NCBI GenBank assembly: GCA_037501455.1
Contig: CM074856.1
Span: 17,629,001-17,693,000 of the forward strand
DNA length: 64,000 nucleotides
Direction of reading: 5' to 3'
From: Lantana camara
Taxonomy: Eukaryota; Streptophyta; Magnoliopsida; Lamiales; Verbenaceae
The first letter of the stretch is position 1. Each line of letters opens with the position of its first letter. This document shows, one piece after another, positions 25,342-35,940 of this stretch. The position numbers were made by a program, and so were the translations under genes. A model generated the notes under the pieces. That model was not told the DNA's origin. It ran no database searches and was given only the letters and a program-made list of their open reading frames with translations.

Positions 25342-28076
25342 CACACACACACAATCGCACACGCGGGGGATTGGGGGTGGGAGGGATGGAATTCTTCACT
25401 GTGTTATAAGCCTATCTACAAGTAAAGCGCCAATAAATAAATCAAACTCTCAATGGAAACTAAATTGCCTTAACATCACTTAGCTTTTTCTCAGACATTA
25501 CCACAAGACTTAAGCTTACAAAATTGGTTTACATGTGTCCTTTCAAGCAGTAAATGAGGACATGATGATCAACAGAGACAAGCAAAGAGCACTAGGGCCT
25601 AATCTTCTCCAAGCACTAAGTAAGTGTTTTGATTAGTATGATTGGGGGTGACTTGCACCATCTACACAAAAAAATCATGAAAAAATAGCCAATAACTTAC
25701 AAGCATCTAATAGACTGCAGAAACAACAGGACTTACCAGGAACAGGATACAAGCCAAGCCATGTATTTGGTGGTAACATAGACTGGACATTTTCAAGCGG
25801 ATGTGCAGAGGCTTTCCGCTCCAAAATTTCACGAAAAGCTGAATCAGAAAGGACAAAGTAATTCATGATAATTAAGATAACTATAACATCTGAAACCAAA
25901 ATTATTAGTATGTTTTACAAGTAGTCATATGTTTGTTACCTTTCTTGAATTTGGGGCTAATCTTTTGCAGAAGTCCGACAATTGTTGTAGCTTCAGAAGC
26001 AGCTTTATGTGGCCTTGGATCAAGAATATTACCTGTGCTGGAGTTAACATAAAAAGATTTTGTTGTTCCCGTCACACAATATTTATTTCCTTCCAGTGTT
26101 ATTACATCCAAATAAATCAAGTCCCCAGAAAGCCTGATGCATAGAGAAACAAACTCAGTAGGTTAGCACAGATTTTTAGTTCAAATTAAACAATTAAACC
26201 GAGAGAGAGAGAGCACAAAACGAACGCAGGGAAATTAATAAATCTAGTACTTCTATCGTAATAAATGAATGTGATTTGGAGTCACCCAACCTTCTGTAGC
26301 TTGGAGGAGGGTTAAATGAAGAGAAAACAATACTTTCAACACATGTAATCTCTTTGGAGGGTGATGATAGCAAATTAGGAAGGGAAGTCGTAACGTTCTC
26401 CATAAAACCCAAATTATTGAGTTCTGGCGCTTCAGCTTTGAGGGTATCTGCAGAAATACATAGTAGAGGGTTTAACATACTAAATTGATATCTTCAGGTT
26501 ATAAACAAATATAATGAGACAAAATCACTAACCCCCGGAATTAACAGGAGCATTTCGACCACTTTCATGTTGCAGGGCAAGAGTAGTGGACAAAGAGGAA
26601 TGCAATGTTGAAAGAGAAAGTAACTCCCTAGTTCGGTGAACATGAGCCCTGATGGATCGATCATCATATAATGCTGCAAAGGGATAAAGTTAAATCCATA
26701 AGCAGAAGCAGGATGCTTGTATGTATGTAGTGCAGGGTTTAGTGCTCGTTGCAAAGGATGCACATGGTGTGTGCAAATGGCTTGGGAACATGATGAAATC
26801 CCAAAAAGATAATTGATAAGTAGCAATTCTTAAGCTAAATAATCTCAAATATAGTCAAGAGTCTTAAGCTTACCAGCAACCATTTCCAAAAAGCAGCTCC
26901 CAGAGGTAATATCAGCAACTTCAGATATTTCATTGTAATCTTCCAGATGATGAACAGAACCATCCTTTCCATGCAGTAACAAATCATAGCAAGTAACAAA
27001 ACATGTCTCTGGGGCATCAAGAAGAAATTGTCTAACATCCATTACAGAATCCCCGGGACTCAACTGAAAAGCCAAATTATTTTAAATCCATTAAACAATC
27101 ATTGAAAAGAAATTCAAATCAGGAGAAGAAGGAACCAGGCTTAGCAGATAACTGTAAATAAAATAATAACCAGTGCTGATGCAACTAAGGGAAAACACCT
27201 CAAAAAGAAGTTCTGAATTTTCAATTTTCAAATGAACAATTAATTCAGCTTACTTGCAACTCAAGCTTCTCGCCTCCTTGTATTTTTACCGAAACTGGAT
27301 AAAGATGGACATCACCTGGGGAGGGAAGAGAAGGGAAGGTAAGATGCATGTATCTGCAAATTCAGATTAAAAGATGCTTGGCAGCAGTCAAAGAAATATC
27401 GGAGAGGAGAAAATTCAGCTCAATCTATGTGCACCGAATTTATACCACCTTAATGTGGAAAAGAAAATGTTAAATATCAACCACTTTGAGGAATGATGCA
27501 ACTATGGATAATTGGAAAATATAAGTGCAGAGACAAGTTTGAATTATTGGCAGAAATATAATAAAAGTAAGTAATACAAAAGAGTAGGAATAAAAGAGAA
27601 TGGCACTCTCTAGCTATGCATATTAGAAAGCTTAGCACACAAACTACAATGTTGCTAATTTATCGCACAATGTAACTGAACATTACAGAAAGAATTTAAG
27701 TCACTTCACCATGTCTCCAATGGAAGATTCAAAATGAATCAAAACTTCAAGAACTGGTTGCAAAAAATTTACTCATAAAGGCTTGTATATTTAATATGCT
27801 ATATTAGAAACACTTTAGTATTCTACTTTTGAATAAATTAACCTCACCTTCTTTTACCGGTTGCTGCTGTGGTGCATTATCCTGCTCCTTCACTTGTGTA
27901 TTTGAGTCAATTGTTTCTTTCGTGCTTATATCTCCATTAGTTTGTGAAATATCGGAACTATCATTGACTGGAACATCAGCTACTGGAGCATCAGACAAAA
28001 CAGCCTGCTCTGCAGATTTCGCCACACTTGGCTGCGGCCCCTTACGATTCTTCCCCTTATTCGCCTTTCCCGCCAT
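16691..28076 (-). CDS. FMT: Clustered-mitochondria (CLU) protein, FRIENDLY orthologue
   Basis: Cytosolic TPR protein that controls mitochondrial distribution; loss in plants, yeast or flies makes mitochondria cluster. About 28 coding exons can be followed, starting with 28076-27848, 27315-27254 and 27066-26876 and including 24396-24031, 20552-20395, 18470-18161 and a last exon reaching the stop at 16691. The N-terminus is Lys/Gly-rich and low complexity (MAGKANKGKNRKGPQP). The CLU N-terminal region follows (DVRQFLLDAPETCFVTCYDL), then the central CLU domain (DWNEELQACREFPHSTHQER), the conserved LPKFIHDLSTLEVSPMDG segment and C-terminal TPRs (SYGNMALFYHGLNQTELAL, TAVCYHALAIAFNCMG). The tail ends in Lys-rich DAKKAKTKTKGKTAS. 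Exon 14 and part of exon 10 are acidic and poorly conserved. One intron (18863 down to 18471) begins with GC instead of GT. The start is the first ATG of the open first exon. Confidence 0.93.
25311..25353. repeat. Compound TC/AC microsatellite in a CLU intron
   Basis: About 13 TC units (25311-25336) followed by about seven AC units (25339-25353), inside an intron of the CLU gene. Confidence 0.9.
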
Positions 28077-29335
28077 TTTTTACCCTTATGTCAAAAAATT
28101 AATATCTTAGAAATCTGTAAGACAAAAAAGGAACAAACAACAAAGACCCACAAAGAGTTGGTCAAATCGAACCAGCGAAATACAAAACAAAATCACAACT
28201 CAAAATTACAGGCGGCGGAAGACAAAAAAATAGGCTAAAAATTTGAAAAGAGGAAACTTTTCTCTCTCATAAACCCAAGATTCTTATTCAATATTCACCC
28301 CTTCCTCATTCCAATAAATGCACACTTCATCAACACAGCCCTTTCAGACCAAAAGCAGTACAGAAAACAATCAATCTCCTCAATCGTTTTACCACCAACA
28401 ATTTCCTAATCCATAAATCCATACAAACGAACTCCCCAGCAACTGCCCCCACAAGAACCCACAAACCCGCTAACATCTACAGATTGAAAGCCAATCCTTT
28501 ACCCGCCGTCCAACAATAAATCCAAATGGGCCTTGACCATGATATCAAAACACACTAAAATACACAAACTCATCAATATATCGCGCAGTAAAGCTGTTAA
28601 CTTGATCGTACGGACAATCTTACCAACAGAGGAAAAGGTGGGCACCGCAGCTCAGGTGTTCGATTAAATTCCCAACCCAGAAAGAAACCTGTTAGCAGTG
28701 AAAAGGAGAGAGCTTTGGGGTTTTGGGGCTGGGGTTTTACGAATTTAGGGGAGAATGAATGAGTAGAGAGAGAGAGTGGCTGTGAAGACGGCGGATTATT
28801 GAAACCAGTTTTATACTACTGTATTTTCCTTTTTTATTTTATTTTTTTCAAAAATGGCAATCAGTGCGGGTATTGTCGTCGTATACCTGAAAATATGGAC
28901 AAATTAAATACGTATAATATATTCTTCGGGAAAAAAAAAAAAAAATACACTCCCCAGATTGTCAAAAAAAAAAATTTTGACAAGCGCCTAATAGTTAAAG
29001 GAATTTAAAACCGGATAATTGTTATAAAGAAATAACTTTTAACCACTTAAATCAACTCGAATAGTATATTTTTAAAAAACTAAATAAATAAATAATAGAT
29101 ATATTATACGGAATTATTTTTTAAATAAATAATTGGATTGGCTTCAAAATGCCTCGAATCGGGCTAGGGGCTTTTCTCAAAGTTGGCTTTCCCTTATAAA
29201 ATGGTCAGATATGTCAAGCAGATTTATAGTTTGACTATTGATAAAATATTAATATTTTTATTTTTTGAAAAAATAATTATAGCACATATTATATATATAT
29301 AATGTATATTTTTCGTAATATTATATTTATTTTAA
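28077..29335. promoter_or_regulatory. Upstream region of the CLU gene and AT-rich spacer
   Basis: The first ~700 bases are probably leader and promoter of the minus-strand CLU gene; a leader intron is possible but not demonstrated. From about 28800 the sequence becomes strongly AT-rich with A-tracts. No gene seen. Confidence 0.5.
29327..29335. repeat. Left 9-bp target-site duplication of the Mutator-like element
   Basis: TTATTTTAA immediately before the left terminal inverted repeat; the same nine bases follow the right end at 35036-35044. Nine bases is the diagnostic duplication length of the Mutator superfamily. Confidence 0.85.
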
Positions 29336-29465
29336 GGGGTAGTTATTAAATAGAACCAATAATATTAAAAAGTTATCCTAAATACCCTAGTTTGAAAATT
29401 TTATGTTTGAGGTCAATAATACACTATATATTTTTTCTAAACCCCCTAATCACCTAAAAAGACTG
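29336..29465 (+). repeat. Left terminal inverted repeat of the MULE
   Basis: Starts GGGGTAGTTATTAAATAG and pairs with the reverse complement of 34905-35035 (CGGAGAATTAATG...). The inner ~80 bases align best. Identity is roughly 60-65 percent by eye. Confidence 0.75.
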
Positions 29466-29808
29466 AGTTGTCTTTACGTTTTTCCTACTGTCAGTCCAAA
29501 TTTGCTTTCTCCAAACCTCTGCTTTACTAAGTCTCACCAGCCCCCATCGGAGTCTTCTTTTTCAAGCTTGCTTTGCGCGATTGGTGCCGTAATTTTCATC
29601 TGGCGATGGAGAGCAGGACAGTAAAGCATATTAAGGAAGTGTATGAGACATTTTGTCGTTGTAGATTTGAATATTTGATGTTGTATTCTGTCCTGTTCTG
29701 TTTGCATTTCATTTCCATTTTGGTTTATATCTGCAATGTTTAGCTCGAAATGGTATTGATGCCAACTAACGCTTCAATGGTTGTTAATGGGCAGATTATC
29801 TTGTTAAG

Positions 29809-30090
29809 ATGTTTAATTCAACATCGTCAGCGCAGAATGAGTCGAGGTTGTTCTGTTATGGTGGTGTCCATACCCGTGTCTTCACTTTTAAGACTTCCAG
29901 AAATCCTCATCGGAGGTTTGCTAAACGTTGCAAGGGAACTTGTCGTATGTGGGTGTGGATCGATCCAGAACCCACCCCTGAAATGAGAGCACTTTTCGTC
30001 AGTTACGATAATAAGATCGCTATCCGGGATGCTGAAATCAAACTTCTGAAGTTAAAGTTAAAATCTATGGCAGCCCTTCTTCTTGTCTAA
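29809..30090 (+). CDS. Small GRF-type zinc-finger protein, 93 aa, inside the MULE
   Basis: The short ORF has the GRF-zinc-finger layout: an FCYGG start, then TSRNPHRRFAKRC, then KGTCRMWVWIDPEP, followed by a predicted helix with alternating Leu/Lys (about residues 60-90) that could form a coiled coil. GRF fingers bind single-stranded nucleic acid in animal and yeast DNA-repair proteins; small plant versions of unknown role are often linked to transposons. The usual first motif is CxCG, whereas here the second Cys is Gly (CYGG), so one zinc ligand appears lost. The start ATG at 29809 is the best fit; an upstream exon cannot be excluded. The gene is convergent with the Ulp1 gene of the same element. 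Confidence 0.6.
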   Translation: MFNSTSSAQNESRLFCYGGVHTRVFTFKTSRNPHRRFAKRCKGTCRMWVWIDPEPTPEMRALFVSYDNKIAIRDAEIKLLKLKLKSMAALLLV

Positions 30091-30289
30091 TGGATAGCCT
30101 TCCTAGTACGATGATTTATTTGATGATTCCTCTTTGTGTAAGATTATGGGTGATTCTTCATTTTTGTAGTATAGTCGCCATCGATTGTAATCCTACATTT
30201 AAACAAGCATGTAAATATTTTGTAGTGTATATTGGGTTGTTTATTTTCTGCTTTGGCGAACGGGGAAAAGTTGTGTTTGTCGAATTAAG

Positions 30290-30525
30290 AGATGAAAACT
30301 CGTAATTAAAAGTTGGGTTTATCGAGTTAGGCTATGAAAAAGTGTTAATTAAAAGCTGGGTTTGTAGAGTTAGGTCATGAATATTTGGAATTAAAAGTTG
30401 GGTTTGTCTAGTTTGGCTACGAGAGTCGTAATTAAAAGGTGAATTTGTAGAGTCAGGCCATGAATATTTGGAATTAAAGGCTTGGTTTGTCGAGTTAGGC
30501 TACGAGAACTAGTAATTAAAGGTAG
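30290..30525 (+). repeat. Degenerate tandem repeats, outer part of the MULE inverted-repeat system
   Basis: About five or six units of roughly 40-45 bases with the core GGGTTTGT(C/A)(G/T)AGTTAGG and TAATTAAA. They are related to the better-kept units at 31127-31447. The antisense arm at 32030-32075 ends with complements of these outer units (TAGAGTT and ACTCGT landmarks). Confidence 0.65.
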
Positions 30526-30652
30526 GAAACAAAGAAAGTAGCAAATAATCAGCCAGTTTATGCAAACAATATATATTAATTCAGTCCGGCTGACTACGTT
30601 CTTCTAAGGCATTTAATCGAACAACTTGCGAGCACTTCTTACATTGCATTCC

Positions 30653-31055
30653 AGTCCACCCCCTATTGGTTTAGCTGTCACCGATCTATGCAAATAGCTC
30701 CCATTTTTATTTTCTCACCCATCTCAATTTGTTGCAGGGGAAAAAATGGGAGCATCCATGCATAGATCGGTGAGATCTAAATCGTACATAGATGATCTAC
30801 CATTACAGATCTATAGAAGTGGGGATTTGATGTCTGGCAACCCACTGTCACCTTTAAAAGCAGTAAGTTCACCCCCTTATTGGTTTAGCTGTCACCGATT
30901 ATGTATAGATGCTCTCATGTTTATTTTCTTACCCATCTGAATATGTTGTAGATGGAAAAAAAGGAGCATCTATACACAGATTGGTGAGAACTAAACCAAT
31001 ACATGGATGATTTAGCATAAGAGATCTGTAGAAGTGGGGATTTGGTGGTGAATAT
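30653..31055 (+). repeat. Two tandem copies (~200 bp each) of an imperfect hairpin
   Basis: Copy 1 (about 30653-30861) and copy 2 (about 30866-31055) are direct repeats sharing TTGGTTTAGCTGTCACCGAT and GAAGTGGGGATTTG. Each contains its own inverted repeat: the arm GGTTTAGCTGTCACCGAT... pairs with ...ATCGGTGAGATCTAAATC (copy 1) and with ATTGGTGAGAACTAAACC (copy 2). The stems are about 40 bp with a few mismatches and a loop of about 30 bases, similar in size to plant miRNA precursors or fold-back elements. Confidence 0.7.
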
Positions 31056-31126
31056 AAAGGAGACCATCTGTAATCACATCGCCTTGGATAATGGGGGAAT
31101 TAAATGCCGGGAGTTGGAGAGTCACG

Positions 31127-31447
31127 CCTTGGAAGACTAAAAGCAGGGTTAAAAATGCGTAATTGAAGTCATGGTTTGTCCAGTGTTAGGCCATAAAAAT
31201 GCGTAATTGAAGGTTGGGTTTGTCCAGTGAAAGGTTAAAAATGCGTAATTGAAGTTATGGTTTGTCCAGTGTTGAGCCATAAAAATGTGTAATTAAAAGT
31301 TGGGTTTGTCCAGTGAAAGGTTAAAAATGCGTAATTGAATGTTGGGTTTGTCCGGTGTTTGGTCATAAAAATGCGTAATTGAGGTCAGGGTTTGTCCAGT
31401 GAAAGGTTAAAAATGCGTAATTGAAAGTTGGGTTTGTCCAGTGAAAG
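31127..31447 (+). repeat. Sense arm of large inverted repeat, seven or eight ~43-bp tandem units
   Basis: Units share AAATGCGTAATTGAAG and GGGTTTGTCCAGTG, and mostly alternate between a tail reading GTTAGGCCATAA and a tail reading AAAGGTTA. The whole array is complementary to 31676-32040. Confidence 0.85.
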
Positions 31448-31675
31448 ATTTGAATCATGATCACATCATTATAACATTGCAACATTAATAAGATTGATTG
31501 AATCATGATCACATCATTACAAGATTACAACATTAACAAGATTTATTAAATCATGACCACAACATTTCAACATTAATAAGATTGATTAAATCATCACCGA
31601 AACATTACAACATTGCAACATTAATAAAATTCATTAAATCATGACCCCAACATAACAACATTGCAACATTAATAA
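31448..31675 (+). repeat. Loop of the large inverted repeat, itself tandemly repetitive
   Basis: Four or five units of about 45-50 bases, each with GATTAAATCATGACCAC-like and ACATTGCAACATTAATAA segments. It forms the ~230-base spacer between the two complementary arms. Confidence 0.75.
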
Positions 31676-32075
31676 ACCATTTTATGGCCTAACACTAGAC
31701 AAACCCTGACTTCAATTACTCATTTTTAACCTTTCACTCGACAAACTCTAACTTCAATTACGCATTTTTAAAGCCTAACACTGGACAAACCCAACCTTCA
31801 ATTACGCATTTTTATGACCTAACACTGTACAAACCCAACCTTCAATTACGCATTTTTAACCTTTCACTGGACAAACCCAACCTTCAATTACGCACTTTTA
31901 TGGCCAAACACTGGACACCCAACATTCAATTACAAATTTTTAACCTTTCACTGGACAAACCCAACTTTCAATTACGCATTTTTATGGCTTAACACTAGAC
32001 AAACTCAACCTTCAATTACGCATTTTCATGGTCTAACTCTACAAACCTAGTAGTGAAACACGAGTTTTCATGTAC
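31676..32075 (-). repeat. Antisense arm of large inverted repeat
   Basis: About eight units carrying CTTCAATTACGCATTTTTA and CACTGGACAAACCCAAC, the reverse complements of the sense-arm cores. With 31127-31447 they could form a hairpin of more than 300 bp if transcribed through. Confidence 0.85.
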
Positions 32076-32148
32076 TAAAAGAAAGTTATAAAGATATGTA
32101 CAAAGAAAATTAATATACGTACAAAATTACGAAAAATTAGTATTTCTT

Positions 32149-34645
32149 TCATACAAGCTGTTGACAACCAAATTTTAGAAGCATGTGGGCGATGTGAACA
32201 CGGTAATCAACAATGGGGACCTCTTTTACAAACTGGTTGTACTTCGCGGTGTCCTTTGCAAGCGACTCCATGAAGAGGCAAATAAACGCCCCACAGTCCA
32301 AGCTTTCTGGTGCTTGAGTACGGATGGATGTGGCTTCTGGGAACCTTTCAGCTGCAACAACTTTGGCAATGCCCTTGTATTCCCAATATGCTTTCATGAA
32401 ACAACCCCATATCTTCTCCGCGTGGCGTTTTTTAGGCGAACTCATGGAGTTGTACGCCAAGAACTTATTCTCCACTGTGTTGTACACTACCAAATGCCAA
32501 TGATTGGTAGTGTTCAATGGGAATATAACGTACAGGCATTGGTCAATGACACCACTGTTGAGCCTTTCCAGCTGCAGCACCGCATAATTCATCAGTTTGG
32601 GCTCTTGAAGAAATTTAACCATCATTTTCGCTGAGATATAGTGGGTTTTCATGGATCCCTTCACCAAATCTATTATATGTTGTGTGAGAAATGAAGAAGC
32701 GCAATAGATTTTGTGGGATTTTGTGGGAATGTACTCACTACCCATCAGTATATCGAAAACCCTTTTATTCATTGGCTGACCCCATATCAGTCTCAGAATA
32801 TCACTCACAAACACCCGCGTTTCATCGTTACACACATATACCTCTTTATCACTGACAATAAAATAAAATAAAATAAAATTACACAATGATACAAATTTGA
32901 TTTTGAAATTACTAATTACGCATTAAAAAAAACTTACTTGAACGTGTTAGAGTAGGCATCAATGATCCCATCAATCACCTTAAGGGCTTCATCGTTCAAA
33001 GATGTACGCCCGTCAAAATCCTTTCTACCTAGAAAGGACTTCAAATCATCAGCAACAAAATAAACTGGGGCACCAAATTCATCATCATCATTAACCTCCT
33101 CACTTCAAATCATCAGCAACAAAATAAACTGGGGCACCAAAATCATCATCATCATTAACCTCCTCAACAACATGAACTGCTTCATGAGGGAACTCAGCGG
33201 CACCTCGCTCAACCTCATCAGCAGCAGCCCCCTGAACTTCATCCTTAAATTTTCCCCATTCAGTTCTCAAATCACACGTGACGTCACAAACAAGAAGACC
33301 TACAAAATCACGCCTCGAAAGCTCCTGCACATCTTCAACCTTCTCCTCTACAACATTCTCCTCAGCTTCATCCTTCCCCTCACTAACATTCCCTTCAACA
33401 CCTTGTACAACAGAGTTCTCAGCAGCTGCCTTCCTTCTTTTGTTAGACTTTGCACGCTTATTAGATTTTTTCCTCTTACCATCTTTCTTCTCCTCCTCCA
33501 CATCATCCTCTACACCATCATCATCATTATCATCATCGTCAACCTCATTTTGAAAGACAGACTCTAGTAGATCCTCTACACAATCGAGCAACCTAAGCTC
33601 ATTTTTATTAGTAGGTTTAATTTGATATAGCTGCAAGCAAACGATTAAATTGTATAATATAAACATATAGCTCATCATAATTCATGTATACGTAACGTTT
33701 TTAATCATAATGTTTACTTACGTCGGAGAAGGTCAGCTTGCTGAAACGCTTTTCGATTTCCTTCTTTTATGAAGGCAAATTACTCCTCCCCCACTTCAAA
33801 AACCGTGGGAAGGCCTGCACCAACACGACATGCCCACAGGAGGGAAAATGCTTAATGAACCAAGCCTGGATTTAAAACATACTAGGGGGATTAAAAAGAC
33901 AAACACAACCGCGTAGATATAAAAAACAAGATAACAATGTATATATTCTTACCATCAGCCCCATGGTACAACCGTCAAGAAACTATTTGGAATCAACTTT
34001 GAACTTCTCAATTGACAAAACCAAAAAATTGTAAACAACAGCACCACAAGCGAATCGGTCGATATACGTTAAGTCATCTACATAGCATATCAGACCAATT
34101 GACAGCTTAAGGTTGCTACGTGGAAAAAGCAAGATAGAAAAAACAAACAATATGAACATTTTTGCAAAATCATCGATGTCTTCGGCATCACTCCTACAAG
34201 CCAAGCCCTGTAACCTGGCCAATATGTTAGCACATGTCACCCTACTGTTTTTGTTGTCAAAATACAGTTGCCGAAATCGTGATTTCACTGTAACATAAGG
34301 ATCAACAGGGTTACCCTCACATTGTAGCCCCAACACAATTGAGAGCTCTGTGTCAATAAAGGGTACACTGACTTGCCCAAAGTTGAATATCCATAGATCC
34401 ACGTTATAACGTTCCAGCAGCGCCCCAACGCATTTGTTTGTACCTTGAACTCCATGCATTTGAAGGAATGAGCCAAATGGAGTCGCTAATATCCTTTGCC
34501 TTTGGGCATCAGTTAGCACACCAATTTCGGCCATTTTTTTAGTAAAATATGTTGGCGAACAACGGCATTGTATTTCATCGCGTCGCGTAGTTTTATCGCT
34601 GCTTTTCTTGGTGCTGGACCTATTTGAGATTTGCTTCAATCTAGC
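32149..34645 (-). pseudogene. Ulp1-family (C48) cysteine protease gene with N-terminal plant-transposon domain, disrupted
   Basis: Four exons fit: 34645-33953, 33865-33722, 33630-32938 and 32851-32149. Exons 1-2 encode the leucine-rich domain found upstream of Ulp1 in plant mobile genes (LYDN... GVQGTNKCVGALLERYNVD, FACGAVVYNFL). Exon 3 is an acidic and then Lys/Arg-rich linker. Exon 4 is the SUMO-protease-like catalytic domain with His in TNHWHLVVYN, Gln in RTQAPES and Cys in LDCGAFICLF; the usual acidic triad residue appears as Asn (LAYNSM). Breaks: in-frame stops in exon 1 (33985-33983) and exon 2 (33769-33767), and a 64-bp tandem duplication in exon 3 (33039-33166) that shifts the frame. 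The last exon stays open for 703 bases. Best read as a recently decayed gene carried by the MULE. Confidence 0.75.
33039..33166. repeat. 64-bp tandem duplication within the Ulp1 gene
   Basis: Copies 33039-33102 and 33103-33166 differ at one base by eye. 64 is not a multiple of three, so the duplication changes the reading frame; the open frame read into it from upstream ends in a stop at its start. Confidence 0.9.
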
Positions 34646-34904
34646 CATCGGAACTAATTGACAACGAAAACTGCCCAATTAATTACAAGCCCTAAACGAC
34701 GAATTGCAAGCCCTAAATACCGAATTAAGACCCTCAAATCCGGAATTAAAAACCTAAATTGTAGTATCAGGGTTGTTACAATTACCAGATATGGGGACGG
34801 ATATATAGAGGCCGGAGTGCTCGTCGACGGCGGTCAGTATCGGATTCTCAAAGATGATTCAAGAGAAAGTTACACTGATTCTTGAATTCAACAAGGGCAA
34901 AAAG

Positions 34905-35035
34905 GTATTTTCACACGTTTTAGGGGGGTTTACAAAAAATATGTTGTGTATTAGGGATGTAAAATTGGTTAGTTTCAAACTGGGGTGTTTGGGATAAGTC
35001 ATGTGCCTTATCAGGGATGAAACATTAATTCTCCG
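34905..35035 (-). repeat. Right terminal inverted repeat of the MULE
   Basis: Reverse complement of the left end, described there. Followed directly by the second copy of the 9-bp duplication, TTATTTTAA. Confidence 0.75.
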
Positions 35036-35821
35036 TTATTTTAATTATTCTTTTTAAGGTTTGTAATTATGTTATAATAATTATTTTTTTAGTAACATAT
35101 GCCTCATGCTAACTAATTGTCCAATCACTTAATGTCAATAACAAGACCCTCAAGTTAATGATCCCAAAATCATCGTATTGTCACATTTGAGCTGACCAAG
35201 TTTAGTCAGGCCATCCCCAGGGCTATTTCCATACCTCTTGTATACTCCAGATTTCGATAACATGTTCAAGAGGTTAATTCGTTGTATCTTCACAATTTAT
35301 CAACCTTATCATCATTTTTTAGTCACATTCCATTTTAATTTTCTCATATTTTCAGCCTCAAGCAATTTGTAATCCTTCTCCAAGCCTCAAGTTCTCCATT
35401 GTTATAATGCTGGTTTATCCTAATTTCATAACAAAATGTAATATAATAAATTTTGTTTATGTGAGTTCTGATGTTGCACAATGTCATTATGACGCTTGAC
35501 GGCGTGTTATGTTACTCAACGCATGTCATTTTAGACCTAGTTAACCATGAGATCAATTCCCCCTCCCCGATTGGAAATAGAAGGGTCCATTTCATGCTTG
35601 AGGTTTTAATTGCGTGAACATGTTTTTCAATCTCTCCGTTCGAATTGCAGGTCGAAGATACATTTAATGCACTATATTGTATGACACACTGCACTCAAGT
35701 GCTTCATGTCTATAACTGCCAACTCTGCAAGTCAGCAAATATTTTAATGCACCCCGAATATGAACATCTCAGATACGCTCTAGAAGTACAGTTAGTAAAT
35801 ATAGTTTTTCTTCTTCTTTGT

Positions 35822-35940
35822 TTAAAAGAGGATTAATGTTGGTTCCCCAACTATCCACGGATAAGACTCAAACCCGTGATCTACCAATTCACAGGCACAG
35901 ATGCTTACTACTTAAGCCATCTGCTCGTCTTCAGTTAGTA
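35822..35940 (-). mobile_element. tRNA-derived SINE-like fragment
   Basis: Minus strand reads GATGGCTTAAGTAGTAAGC (A-box-like), AAGCATCTGTGCCTGT and GGGTTTGAGTCTTAT (B-box-like), then GATAGTTGGGGAACC. The same order is seen in part at 11745-11855 and 37675-37725. No poly-A tail or flanking duplication was identified. Confidence 0.4.

Larger units (their letters stand above)
29336..35035. mobile_element. Mutator-like element (MULE), 5.70 kb, non-autonomous, carrying GRF zinc-finger and Ulp1 genes
   Basis: The element is bounded by perfect 9-bp duplications (TTATTTTAA at 29327-29335 and 35036-35044) and by degenerate terminal inverted repeats about 125 bases long. Aligned landmarks in both ends are AGTTTGAAA, TAATACAC, ATATTTTTT and TAAACCCCC, in the same order. 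Inside are a GRF-type zinc-finger ORF (+), two tandem hairpins, a large inverted repeat of tandem units and a broken Ulp1 protease gene (-). No MURA transposase reading frame was found, so movement would have to be helped in trans. MULEs that carry Ulp1-like genes are known from plants (the Kaonashi type); this one also has a GRF gene and internal palindromic arrays. Confidence 0.82.

Noticed and set aside
31127..32075. Regular ~43-bp repeats that look superficially like a CRISPR array
   Set aside because: This is plant nuclear DNA; units are contiguous without unique spacers, diverged, and present as complementary arms inside a MULE.
33172..33567. Open frames on the plus strand across the Ulp1 linker
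   Set aside because: They are mirror frames of the acidic Glu/Asp-rich minus-strand exon, which gives Ser/Leu-rich antisense translations.
35822..35940. Possible functional tRNA gene
   Set aside because: A- and B-box-like sequences are present, but no cloverleaf with proper anticodon and acceptor stem can be drawn; a SINE relic fits better.
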